Source: Haloactinomyces albus (GTDB taxonomy: Bacteria > Actinomycetota > Actinomycetes > Mycobacteriales > Pseudonocardiaceae). Taken from it: a stretch of 64,000 bases of DNA. A program made the position numbers and the translations under genes. Each line of letters starts with the position of its first letter. The first letter of the stretch is position 1. The notes beneath the pieces were generated by a model. It did not search any database. It saw nothing but the letters and a program-made list of their open reading frames with translations, and was not told the DNA's origin. The DNA lies in the NCBI RefSeq assembly GCF_031458135.1, contig NZ_JAVDXW010000001.1, positions 1,736,001 to 1,800,000 of the forward strand, in the 5' to 3' direction. Below are positions 42,464 through 49,982 of the stretch, piece by piece.

Positions 42464-42943
42464 ATGCACGCGGATCATGCGGCGTCGACGGAGCAGCGCG
42501 AGTTGGCGACCGTGCTACGCAACCTGGCCTGGACGATCGATCGGCTGGTTCCCGAAGTGGCGGGCCTCGATCCGTTGCCCACCACCGAACTCGCCGTGAT
42601 CAAGTACGTCCAGGCATCTCCGGGCATCACGGTCAGCGAACTGGCCAGGCACCTGGGAATGCAGCAGAGCAACGTCAGCGCGGCCGTGCGTGACCTGGTC
42701 GAGCGTGGTCTCGTCGCCCGAGAGAGCAGCCCGGCCGACCGGCGGGTGACCCGGCTGGTCCCGACCGAGAAGTCGCTGGCCGCGAAAGATTCCATCGACA
42801 CCGTGTGGTCCGGCACCATCCGGGCCGCGATGGGCCGGCTCACCCACGAGCAGGTCGCGGCCATCGAGGCCGCATCCGGCGCGCTGCAGGCCCTCGACCA
42901 GGCCCTGCACACCGAACAACCCGAGCCGCGAGCACACCAGTGA
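42464..42943 (+). CDS. MarR-family regulator (exporter-linked)
   Basis: A 159-residue winged-helix regulator. DNA-binding part ITVSELARHLGMQQSNVSAAVRDLVERGLVARESSPADRRVTRLVPT is the standard MarR recognition helix and wing. ATG at 42464 has GGTGA nearby; ATGs at 42452, 42437 and 42434 are in frame but lie within the operator palindromes. Divergent from a Bcr/CflA exporter, which it presumably represses until an exported compound binds. Confidence 0.87.
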   Translation: MHADHAASTEQRELATVLRNLAWTIDRLVPEVAGLDPLPTTELAVIKYVQASPGITVSELARHLGMQQSNVSAAVRDLVERGLVARESSPADRRVTRLVPTEKSLAAKDSIDTVWSGTIRAAMGRLTHEQVAAIEAASGALQALDQALHTEQPEPRAHQ

Positions 42944-43021
42944 GGAACGCCGTCCTCAGCGTCGGAGGCGTGCACTCCAGGACGGCAAGATCACCGACAG
43001 GTGTCCATCCACGGGCACGCA

Positions 43022-43057
43022 ATCGGGCCCCGGCACCCGAAGGCGCCAGGGCCCGAT
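43022..43057. terminator. Hairpin between marR and the EntS-like exporter
   Basis: ATCGGGCCC (43022-43030) and GGGCCCGAT (43049-43057) form a perfect 9-bp stem with an 18-base loop, between the convergent marR (+) and MFS gene (-). Confidence 0.5.
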
Positions 43058-43102
43058 CACTTCCCGAACTGACCGCCGCTCCCACCACGAAGCGGACATC
43101 AA

Positions 43103-43121
43103 TTAGGTTAGCCTAACCTGT
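43103..43121. promoter_or_regulatory. DtxR/IdeR-type iron box overlapping an MFS stop codon
   Basis: TTAGGTTAGCCTAACCTGT matches 17 of 19 positions of the actinobacterial iron box TTAGGTTAGSCTAACCTAA, failing only at the last two. On the minus strand the box contains the TAA stop of the MFS exporter ending at 43108. It is therefore not in front of any gene I can support. See findings. Confidence 0.65.
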
Positions 43122-44520
43122 TTGACGGGGCAACCCTTCGTTGCCGCCGGCCCAGCACCGCCGCGCCGACCAACGTGGCGGCCAGCGTCGCGAGTCCCCC
43201 CAGGAACAGTGGAGCACGGCCACCCAGAATCTCGGCGAGCCAGCCCGACAACAACCCGCCGATCGGCCTGCCGCCCAGAAACAGCATCATGTACAGGCCC
43301 ATCACCCGGCCCCGCATCGCCGGGTCGATCGAGAGCTGCACGGTCGAGTTCGCCGTGGTCGTAAAGGTCATGACCGCGACACCCACCGGGATCAGCGCCA
43401 CCGCGAAGAGCTCGTAGCTCGGCAGTTGCGAGGCCAACGCCTCCATGGCGCCGAACGCTGCCGCTCCCGCGAACAGCAGGCGCAGGCGCGGTCGCCCACT
43501 TCCGCTGCGCCGCGCCGCCAGGGCCGCACCGCTGAGGGTGCCCACGGCCAGCATCGTGATCAGCAACCCGTATCCGGCGGCGTCGCGGTGAAACACGTTG
43601 CGCGCGATCACGGCGAAGACGCTCTCGAAGTTCATCCCGAAGGTGCTGACGCAGAACACCAGCGCGAGGATGACCATCAGTTCCGGCCGCCCGCGCACGT
43701 AACGCAGGCCCGCCCGCAGTTGGCCACCTTCCTTCGGTGCCGCCGTGGGGCGCCGCAGCCGAGCGGGGTCCATGAGCATCAACCCCAACACCACCGCGGC
43801 GGAACTCGCGCCGTTGGACACAAACACCGGTCCGGTGCCGATCATCGTGATCAGCACCCCGGCGATCGCCGGACCCACGATCCGGGCCAGGTTGAAGGTC
43901 ATGGAGTTCAGTGCGACCGCGTTGGTCAACTGCGCAGGGCCGACCATTTCCACCACGAACGACTGGCGCACCGGTGCGTCGATCGCGGAGAACGTGCCCA
44001 ATGCCATCGCGAGCGCGTACACGTGCCAGAGTTCGACCACACCCGAGACATCGAGCAGCCCGAGTGCGAGGCCGCACAGGCCCATCGCGGTCTGCACCAC
44101 GATCAGCAGGCGCCGCTTGTCGAAGCGGTCGGCGATGAGCCCGGCCCACAACGTCAGCAACAACGTCGGCACGAACTGCAGGGCCACGGTGAAACCGAGT
44201 GCGGCGGGACTCCCCCCGGAGAGCTCCAGGACGAGCCAGTCCTGGGCTGCTCGCTGCATCCAGGTACCGGTCAGCGAGACGACCTGTCCGGAGGCGTAGT
44301 AGCGGTAGTTGCGCTCGCGCAGCGAGCGGAACATACCGCCGCTGGTGTCGGTTGCCCCCGCTTCGGCTGCCCCCGCTTCGGTCGACCCCGCGTCAGATGC
44401 TTCCGCGTCGGCTGTCATCTTGTTCGATACCGCCGATGCGTCCGAAGTGGACCGCTGTGTCGGGTCGGCCCGCCCCCCGTTCGGGTCGGCTCCCGAGCGG
44501 CCGGAGGTGTAGGCAGCCAC
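43108..44520 (-). CDS. MFS exporter, EntS/Rv0876c-like
   Basis: A 470-residue major facilitator with 12 helices and a 75-residue low-complexity N-terminal tail rich in Ala, Ser, Asp and Gly (partly coded by 15-bp repeats around 44354-44383). The core starts FRSLRERNYRYYASGQVVSLTGTWMQRAAQDWLV, typical of the MFS_3/EntS-like group that includes enterobactin exporters and, from memory, the mycobacterial Rv0876c. GTG at 44520 is preferred; ATG at 44418 would remove most of the tail. It follows a MarR gene on the same strand, 31 bases after it. An iron box covers its stop codon. Confidence 0.78.
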   Translation of the reverse strand: MAAYTSGRSGADPNGGRADPTQRSTSDASAVSNKMTADAEASDAGSTEAGAAEAGATDTSGGMFRSLRERNYRYYASGQVVSLTGTWMQRAAQDWLVLELSGGSPAALGFTVALQFVPTLLLTLWAGLIADRFDKRRLLIVVQTAMGLCGLALGLLDVSGVVELWHVYALAMALGTFSAIDAPVRQSFVVEMVGPAQLTNAVALNSMTFNLARIVGPAIAGVLITMIGTGPVFVSNGASSAAVVLGLMLMDPARLRRPTAAPKEGGQLRAGLRYVRGRPELMVILALVFCVSTFGMNFESVFAVIARNVFHRDAAGYGLLITMLAVGTLSGAALAARRSGSGRPRLRLLFAGAAAFGAMEALASQLPSYELFAVALIPVGVAVMTFTTTANSTVQLSIDPAMRGRVMGLYMMLFLGGRPIGGLLSGWLAEILGGRAPLFLGGLATLAATLVGAAVLGRRQRRVAPSNRLG

Positions 44521-44551
44521 CGTTATGCGTCCAACTCCTCGATTGTCGTCC

Positions 44552-45022
44552 TCAACGTTCCGTGATACGGCTGAGGATCTCCGCCGCACGGGAGAGCGTC
44601 GCACGCTCGTCCTCGGTCAGATCCGCCAGTTGCAGGTCCAGCCACCGCTCGCGCGCCGAGATCTCCGCCTCGATACGGGCACTTCCCGCTTCGGTCAGTT
44701 CGACGATCGCCTGCCGCCCGTCGGTCGGATGCCTGCGCCGGGCCACCAGGCCGAGTTCCTCCAGCGACGCGATGACACGGGTCATCGACGGCGGCTGCAC
44801 GCCTTCCTTGCTCGCCAACTCCCCCGGCGTCAGCGTCCCGCTCTTGCGCAGCGACGCCAGCGTCGACAGTTGCGACAGGGTCACACCGGAGTCGGCCTGG
44901 GCTCGCAACCGACGATTGAGCCGGACGACCGCGACGCGCAGACGACTGGCCAGTGTGCGCTGCGAGTCGGCGCTGCCTGCGCTGTTGGCCTCAGTGGTGT
45001 CGGTGTGCGCGGTCTCGGACAC
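44552..45022 (-). CDS. MarR-family regulator (Rv0880-like)
   Basis: A 156-residue winged-helix protein: LTPGELASKEGVQPPSMTRVIASLEELGLVARRRHPTDGRQAIVELT covers recognition helix and wing. The first 25 residues are a polar tail. GTG at 45022 has no ribosome site; a TAGGCT -10-like element ends six bases upstream on the minus strand, so it is probably leaderless. It leads an MFS gene and is divergent from DUF2530, the grouping remembered from Rv0876c-Rv0880 of M. tuberculosis. Confidence 0.87.
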   Translation of the reverse strand: MSETAHTDTTEANSAGSADSQRTLASRLRVAVVRLNRRLRAQADSGVTLSQLSTLASLRKSGTLTPGELASKEGVQPPSMTRVIASLEELGLVARRRHPTDGRQAIVELTEAGSARIEAEISARERWLDLQLADLTEDERATLSRAAEILSRITER

Positions 45023-45128
45023 ATCGTTAGCCTACCAAACCATTTCATGATGTGCCGGGCAAACCGGACAGGAGCGAACCGGACAGGGCACGACCCACCG
45101 GGGCACTTGTCCGGGTAACCTCGCCGAC

Positions 45129-45431
45129 GTGGCAGCCGAGGACGATTCCGCCCCGACACGCCCGCCACCGATGCGGGCTGTGCCTGCCTTGCCGCGCGAA
45201 CTCGCCGAACCCACTCCGGTCGTCCTGGCCGGTACCTTGCTGTGGTTTCTCGCCTGCCTCGTCTTCGGCATCATCGGCTGGCTGACCGACGGAGTGGGCA
45301 TTCAGTTCTGGACCTGCCTCGTCGGCGGGCTGCTGGGGGGCCTCGGGTACGGCGTGTTCCGCTGGCAGCGCTCCGCCTCCCGCCGTGGCTCGCGCGGCGC
45401 GTGGCGCGGGTTATCCGGACTGGACGGCTGA
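45129..45431 (+). CDS. DUF2530 membrane protein
   Basis: A 100-residue protein with two membrane helices (about residues 34-56 and 62-80) flanked by a Pro-rich N-terminus (PRELAEPTPVVLAGTLLW is the conserved entry) and an Arg-rich tail. It belongs to the actinobacterial DUF2530 family (Rv0879c-like). Function unknown. GTG at 45129 follows TAACCT by seven bases with no Shine-Dalgarno, suggesting leaderless expression; divergent from the MarR gene. Confidence 0.83.
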   Translation: MAAEDDSAPTRPPPMRAVPALPRELAEPTPVVLAGTLLWFLACLVFGIIGWLTDGVGIQFWTCLVGGLLGGLGYGVFRWQRSASRRGSRGAWRGLSGLDG

Positions 45432-45507
45432 GTTCCGGCAACAGTGACACGGCTCGTGCACGGTGGCGCTAGTCTGCCGACGCGAACACCTACCACGAGG
45501 AGGCACC

Positions 45508-46290
45508 GTGTCCAGCGTGATCGATGTCGATCGACTCGAATTCGTCGTCCTCGCCGAGCAAGCGGGCATCAACCGGGTTCCGCTCGTGGCCTCGTTCAGT
45601 CACTACGGCACCGCGGTGCAGGACGTGGGGCGCGAGTTCGAGCAGGCCGAGCGGAGATGCAGACAGCGCGGCCTGCTCGACCGGGTGGGCCGAGTCAGCG
45701 ACGAGGCCGGGAACCTGCTCGGCCTGTACCCGCACACGGCCGTCGAATACGACCTGCGCTTCTCCGCGGAGAGGGGCACCGAGCTGCGGGCGGCGGTCTC
45801 GCGGGCCGGTGATGTCGCGATGCGCACCGTGGTCGTCGGTGATCGCATCCACCTGGCGGCCGTGCGTGCTGCGGATATGATCCCGGCCCTGGTATCGGTC
45901 CTACCGGAGGTCGCACCCGCGCGGATGCGGCCGGTGGGCATCGACCTGGCCGCGATGCGCGCGGCCATGGCACAGGCGGACGCCGAGGATCAGCGGGCCG
46001 TGGAGACAGCCCTGCGCTCGCACGGTGTCGACACTCGCGAATACCGCAAGATCACCCGGTTGCTGGATGGACCGAAATTCGGTGCGGGCGAAGTCGGAGT
46101 GACCATCTGGGGCCGTAATCGCAAGGAGCACCGGGGCGAGCAGACCGTCCAGGTCTTCGACCTCGAAGCCGGGCGCGTCGCCGTCTACAACAGCAGTGGT
46201 CACCGCATGCTCGCCGGCGCCGACATCGGCACCTTCAACCGTCTCCTCGGGGAAATCACCACCCACACCCGGAGCAACATCGAGCAGTGA
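45508..46290 (+). CDS. EspG-family ESX secretion chaperone
   Basis: A 260-residue cytosolic protein of the EspG (ESX-associated) family: the N-terminus LEFVVLAEQAGINRVPLVASFSHYGTAVQDV and the C-terminal VYNSSGHRMLAGADIGTFNRLLGEIT are typical. EspG proteins bind the tip of PE-PPE heterodimers and keep them soluble for type VII secretion. The partner genes follow within 1.4 kb. GAGGAGG precedes the GTG at 45508. No ESX core component (EccC, EccD, MycP) is visible in the window, so secretion must use a system elsewhere. Confidence 0.85.
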   Translation: MSSVIDVDRLEFVVLAEQAGINRVPLVASFSHYGTAVQDVGREFEQAERRCRQRGLLDRVGRVSDEAGNLLGLYPHTAVEYDLRFSAERGTELRAAVSRAGDVAMRTVVVGDRIHLAAVRAADMIPALVSVLPEVAPARMRPVGIDLAAMRAAMAQADAEDQRAVETALRSHGVDTREYRKITRLLDGPKFGAGEVGVTIWGRNRKEHRGEQTVQVFDLEAGRVAVYNSSGHRMLAGADIGTFNRLLGEITTHTRSNIEQ

Positions 46291-46619
46291 GACGCGGTGA
46301 ACCGTGCGGCCACCGGCGCCGGGACAACCGCAGGCGCCAAGCTCATCGTCGTTGCACTCGCACCTGCTGACGGGCGCCTGTCGTGACGGGACGCACTCCC
46401 CACTCGCCTGCGCAGGTCACCGACGGTGAACCGGCGCTGGGCCGAACCGGTCGGTTTGCACGTCGACTCGCACATCGGCGAAACCGGAATCACGTCGGTT
46501 TCGTCATATCGCTGCGCCCCCGGCGACCGACCTGGCAGGCTGGGCATGATCGCGCGGGAGCGCACCCGGACGGACAGGTAAACAGCCGGACAGGCAGACG
46601 GCAGTTCAGGAGGAAGCAC
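46291..46619. other. Intergenic region espG / PE-like gene
   Basis: 329 bases. CGAAACCG (46479-46486) and CGGTTTCG (46496-46503) form a perfect 8-bp inverted repeat with a 9-base spacer; a related CGAACCG-GT-CGGTTTG lies just before at 46443-46458. AGGAGG (46608-46613) serves the next gene. Either repeat could be a terminator or operator. No gene is supported. Confidence 0.5.
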
Positions 46620-47024
46620 ATGTTCGTGCCAGGCGGAGGTGGCGGGACCTACTGGCCCGGCCAGTTCGACCACGCCCTCGTCAACACCTACATCAACACC
46701 GGCGGTGGCGTCCAGCAGGGCACCTTCCGCGTCGACATGGACCAGATCCCCGGGCTCATCGCCAAGTACAAAGACGCCCGCGACAAGCTGGCGGATATTG
46801 CTGTTGATGCTCGCTTTCTTCAAACAATTGACGCTCCGGGTAATGACGAAGTCAGCGAACAGATGACCAGGGAATTGGCCAGAAAAGCCGGGGTCGAGCA
46901 AGGAAGTTTGGTCAAAGCTGTCAACGACGGCATCGAACGCCTCAATGACCAGATCAATCAGCTTGAAGAAGCGCGCGCAAACTACGATGCCGCTGAAGAG
47001 GCCGCCACGGCGAGGACTCTATGA
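46620..47024 (+). CDS. PE-like type VII secretion protein
   Basis: A 134-residue helical protein: a Gly-rich opening (MFVPGGGGGTYWPGQF), then VDMDQIPGLIAKYKDARDKLADI as first helix and GSLVKAVNDGIERLNDQINQLEEARANYDAAEEAA as second, joined by a turn containing PGNDEVS. This two-helix plan is that of the PE domain. It lies between an EspG-like chaperone and a PPE-like gene. AGGAGG lies six bases upstream. The first 60 codons are GC-rich like the genome, the rest falls to about 50% G+C. The stop overlaps the lipoprotein ATG (ATGA). Confidence 0.75.
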   Translation: MFVPGGGGGTYWPGQFDHALVNTYINTGGGVQQGTFRVDMDQIPGLIAKYKDARDKLADIAVDARFLQTIDAPGNDEVSEQMTRELARKAGVEQGSLVKAVNDGIERLNDQINQLEEARANYDAAEEAATARTL

Positions 47025-47635
47025 AGATTGACCTTCAGCACCACCGTAGCAGTCTGTCGATCATCGGTGCGATGATATTATTGAGTGTAACTGCATGCGC
47101 ACAAGCCGGTCCCGGGTCGCCAGAATCCACCAGTACCAACGAGCCTACTTCACACTCGACCCAGTCAGCCTCGAGAAAAACCAACCCGGCATCGGAGATT
47201 AAAGATCCAAAAAACATCGAGGCAGTCACGGATCGATGTCAACTTCTGACGACGGAACAGTTGGCTCAATTGGGAGCCCGATCTCGGCCATCACAGGATA
47301 CCGCACCTTGGGGCGAACCCACCTGCAAGTGGAGCAGTGATCAAGTGCAGGTCACTCTGGCCGCAAACACCGTGTCGGGCGGGGGATTTTCCCGAATTCG
47401 AGGAAACAAAGATGAGTACGCGAACTACAAGGAAACCACGGTATCCGGATACCCTGCTGCACGAGTGAATTTTTCGAGTTTGACGTGCGGCGTATTTATC
47501 GGAATTTCAAAAGAGGACACTTTCTCGGCCAGTGTCACTATTTACAACACAAATGAACCCCAGCACAGCGATCCGTGTGTTTTCGCAGAGAAAGTTGCCA
47601 CTGAAGCCTTGACCAATATTCCGGATGCGGAATAA
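47021..47635 (+). CDS. DUF3558-family lipoprotein
   Basis: A 204-residue exported lipoprotein: signal peptide with lipobox VTAC (Cys26), a Ser/Thr-rich linker (residues 30-60), then a domain with the Cys pattern DRCQLLTTEQL, EPTCKW, LTCGVFI and SDPCVFA that identifies DUF3558. Function unknown; such genes are frequent beside EspG/PE/PPE genes in Pseudonocardiales. Base composition is about 45-50% G+C by hand count, far below both flanks, with rarer codons. Translation is coupled to the PE-like gene by an ATGA overlap. Confidence 0.8.
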   Translation: MKIDLQHHRSSLSIIGAMILLSVTACAQAGPGSPESTSTNEPTSHSTQSASRKTNPASEIKDPKNIEAVTDRCQLLTTEQLAQLGARSRPSQDTAPWGEPTCKWSSDQVQVTLAANTVSGGGFSRIRGNKDEYANYKETTVSGYPAARVNFSSLTCGVFIGISKEDTFSASVTIYNTNEPQHSDPCVFAEKVATEALTNIPDAE

Positions 47636-47686
47636 ATAAATCCACAATATCAGAATCAAGCAACAAAGAAAGGAGACACATCGGGT

Positions 47687-49129
47687 ATGTACGGCATGTA
47701 TTCGCCGATGGTCGGTACCACCCTGTACAGCCGGAGCGGTCACGATGCTGCTGCGATGGCGGAGAAAGTGGGATTCAACCATCCGCAGAAGTACTCCGAG
47801 ATCCACGGCGGCCCGGGAACCGGGGCATTGAACAACTCGGTCAGTACCTGGAGAAGCAGAATCGCAGATAAGTTCGACGAGGTCGCCAACCTGCTGGACG
47901 AGGCCAACGCCAAGGCCGGTGTGGCCTGGGAGGGCGCGGCAGCCGAGGCACACGGTGACTCGTTGAAGCCGATGACGAACTTCGTGCGCGATGCCAAGGA
48001 GGTCTCCACCGGGGTCAGCCACTCCGCCGAGTACCAGGTGCAGAATTTCGCCAACGTGCGCAACGGGATGCCGGAGCCCAAGAAGGTCACGGCCACCGAC
48101 AGCAACCTGGAGAAGGCGGGCGCCGCCCTGTTCGGCTATGAGACGGACCTGCAGAAGCAGGAACAGGAGGCCATGGAGCGTGCCCGGGAAGCCAAGCGGA
48201 TCTACGACACCTACCGCGAGAGCTCTTCCTCGGTGACCTCGGGACTGCCGCGCTACCCCGAGGCACCCAAGCTCGAATACGGCGGCCAGAACCCGAGCTA
48301 CGGGCAGAGCGTGGCCGTGGGCAGCGGTACCGGCTACACCGGCAGCAGCGTCGGTAGCGGTGCTGGTGTCTACAGCGCAAGCAGCAGTGGTGCGAGCACG
48401 GCCGGCGGTGGCACCGGCGGTGTTTCCGACGATGGCTCGCACTGTGACGGTTCCGATGACGGTGGGACTCCGGCCGTGAGTGGATCGGCATGGACTCCCC
48501 CACCGGGTGGTGGTTCCTCGACTCTGCCCGCAGGCAGTTCCCCCGGTGGTTATGTCCCGGGTACCGGCGCTGCAGGAGCAGGTGGCGCGGGCACCGGCAC
48601 AGGCGGCGGCGCAGGAGTCGGCGTGATCGGCGGCGGCTCCGGTGGCCGTGGTTCCGGTGGCCGTGGCGGCACGAGTTCCGGACGAGGCGGTTCCCGTGCA
48701 GGAAGCGGCACGGGGCGCGGCGGCAGCAGTACCGGCGGGCGTGCCGGCGGCTACGGCTCCGGGAGCGGTGGTTACGGCACTGGCGGACGTGCTGGTGGCT
48801 ACGGCGCAGGCTCGGGCGCAGGTGGGCGTGCGGGCGGTTTCGGCTCCGGGAGCGGTTCGGGCCAGCTCGGCGCGGGTGGCCGTTCCGGTTCGGGGTTCGC
48901 CTCGGGAACGTCCGGCTCGACAACCGGTGCTTACGGCAACTCCGGGACCACCGGTGCGCGTGGCGCAGGCGCGATGGCCGGAGCGGGCGGCCGAGGCAGG
49001 CAGGGAGAAGAGGACCAGGAGCACGAGAACAAGTACATGATCGAAACCGACGAGGCCTGGGAGGAACTCGGGCTTCCCCGGACCGCCCCGCCGGTGATCG
49101 GTGGCGATCTGGAACCCCCGCAGCGCTGA
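47687..49129 (+). CDS. PPE-like type VII secretion substrate with glycine-rich repeat domain
   Basis: A 480-residue protein. The N-terminal 190 residues are helical and carry the WXG motif W81-E82-G83 (KAGVAWEGAAAEAHG) in the loop between two long helices, as in PPE and WXG100 proteins. Residues 205-445 are Gly/Ser/Ala-rich with repeats such as GGRAGGYGSGSG. The last 30 residues (DEAWEELGLPRTAPPVIG) are conserved in homologues of this order. It would pair with the PE-like protein and the EspG chaperone for export. AAAGGAGA lies upstream of the ATG. Confidence 0.8.
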   Translation: MYGMYSPMVGTTLYSRSGHDAAAMAEKVGFNHPQKYSEIHGGPGTGALNNSVSTWRSRIADKFDEVANLLDEANAKAGVAWEGAAAEAHGDSLKPMTNFVRDAKEVSTGVSHSAEYQVQNFANVRNGMPEPKKVTATDSNLEKAGAALFGYETDLQKQEQEAMERAREAKRIYDTYRESSSSVTSGLPRYPEAPKLEYGGQNPSYGQSVAVGSGTGYTGSSVGSGAGVYSASSSGASTAGGGTGGVSDDGSHCDGSDDGGTPAVSGSAWTPPPGGGSSTLPAGSSPGGYVPGTGAAGAGGAGTGTGGGAGVGVIGGGSGGRGSGGRGGTSSGRGGSRAGSGTGRGGSSTGGRAGGYGSGSGGYGTGGRAGGYGAGSGAGGRAGGFGSGSGSGQLGAGGRSGSGFASGTSGSTTGAYGNSGTTGARGAGAMAGAGGRGRQGEEDQEHENKYMIETDEAWEELGLPRTAPPVIGGDLEPPQR

Positions 49130-49173
49130 AGGCGGCACGGGCCGAACTCGTCCACAGCGGACGCCCCACCACA

Positions 49174-49222
49174 GGGCCGACTCGGTGATGGCTTCCTTGT
49201 GGGCCACTTTCCGAGTCGGCCC
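49174..49222. terminator. Convergent hairpin after the PPE-like gene
   Basis: GGGCCGACTCGG (49174-49185) and CCGAGTCGGCCC (49211-49222) form a perfect 12-bp stem; a short inner TGGC/GCCA pairing shortens the 25-base loop. It separates the PPE-like gene (+) from the zinc-ribbon gene ending at 49245 (-). Confidence 0.7.
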
Positions 49223-49244
49223 AGCACCGACGAGGCACGTCACC

Positions 49245-49484
49245 TCAATGGCCTGCCTCCGACCGGTGAACGAGGCGGTAGCTGCCGCCGCGGACCACGG
49301 AGGAACACACCGAACACGTCGGCCGTTCGTCCCGGTCCCCCAGCTCTCCCGGTGCGGTCATCACTCCGCACAGTCCGATCACCGCGGTACCGCGCCGACG
49401 GGGATCGTGGACCGGAATGACGTGGTTCTGATATCCGAACGCTGCCCAATAGGCGTCCGGGGTGTCCGGAGCGGATTCCGACAC
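49245..49484 (-). CDS. Small Cys/His protein of the XRE-associated kind (A)
   Basis: A 79-residue protein with Cys39 (GLCGVM) and Cys57/Cys60 (TCSVC), plus His21 and His26, suggesting a zinc site. The layout HVIPVHDP...GTAVIGLCGV...RPTCSVC recurs, from memory, in small proteins of Pseudonocardiales next to XRE-DUF397 pairs. GTG at 49484 has AGGAG seven bases upstream. Function unknown. Same strand and same general plan as the next gene, so the two may be paralogues. Confidence 0.65.
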   Translation of the reverse strand: MSESAPDTPDAYWAAFGYQNHVIPVHDPRRRGTAVIGLCGVMTAPGELGDRDERPTCSVCSSVVRGGSYRLVHRSEAGH

Positions 49485-49609
49485 GGCGATTCTCCTGACG
49501 GGGTGGTTCCCGGTGGCCGGATGCGGTGCATCGGGGAGGGCACGCACCCGGCCACCGGGTCGGTCCGGCGCCGGTCGGGGGTCACGGCGCCGGACCGGGT
49601 CTGCGGGAT

Positions 49610-49855
49610 TCAGGAAGACTTCGCGGAAGTGGTGCCGTCCCGCGCGGCGAGTATCTTCCAGCACTCCATGCACGTGTTGCCCCGGATCCAGGCCAGCTCA
49701 TCCGCGACCTGCTGAAGCTCGTCGGTATCGACCTCGGCTCCGCAAAGCGCCTCGGTCGCACAGCCCGGCTCGGACTGCCGCGCAGCCACGCCGAAGGCAT
49801 GTCGGCCACTCGACACCGGCTGCCACAACCCGACCTTCGTCCCATCACTCCGCAC
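49610..49855 (-). CDS. Small Cys/His protein of the XRE-associated kind (B)
   Basis: An 81-residue protein with the same plan as its neighbour: WQPVSSGRHA, then ALCGAEV with Cys38, then AWIRGNTCMECWKILAAR with Cys62/Cys65. A zinc-ribbon-like fold is likely. GTG at 49855 is preferred because GGGAGG lies five bases upstream; a TTG at 49873 is possible. It is divergent from the XRE regulator, with the TCGCAT boxes in between, so it is probably under the same control. Confidence 0.65.
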   Translation of the reverse strand: MRSDGTKVGLWQPVSSGRHAFGVAARQSEPGCATEALCGAEVDTDELQQVADELAWIRGNTCMECWKILAARDGTTSAKSS

Positions 49856-49887
49856 CGCTGCCTCCCATGCCAACTCTGAACATCAAC

Positions 49888-49964
49888 TCGCATAAATGCT
49901 GACATCGCATCTATGCGAATCACTAGGTATCGTTCGAGTGACATGCTGGAGCGGTATCGCATAA
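49888..49964. promoter_or_regulatory. TCGCAT/ATGCGA operator cluster
   Basis: TCGCAT-CT-ATGCGA (49905-49918) is a perfect inverted repeat; TCGCAT-AA-ATGCTGA (49888-49902) is a near copy 17 bases upstream, and a lone TCGCATAA lies at 49957-49964, 18 bases before the XRE start. The boxes lie in the AT-richer divergent promoter region and fit dimeric XRE binding and autoregulation. Confidence 0.65.
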
Positions 49965-49982
49965 GAAAAGAGACTTGAGGAC

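Noticed and set aside
43103-43121. Iron box as promoter element of the MFS exporter
   Set aside because: It is at the 3' end, about 1.4 kb from the start; kept as a separate finding instead.
47507-49243. 578-codon minus-strand frame opposite the PPE-like gene, Thr/Ala/Gly-rich
   Set aside because: Low-complexity antisense of the Gly-rich repeats; the plus strand has ribosome site, WXG motif and operon context.
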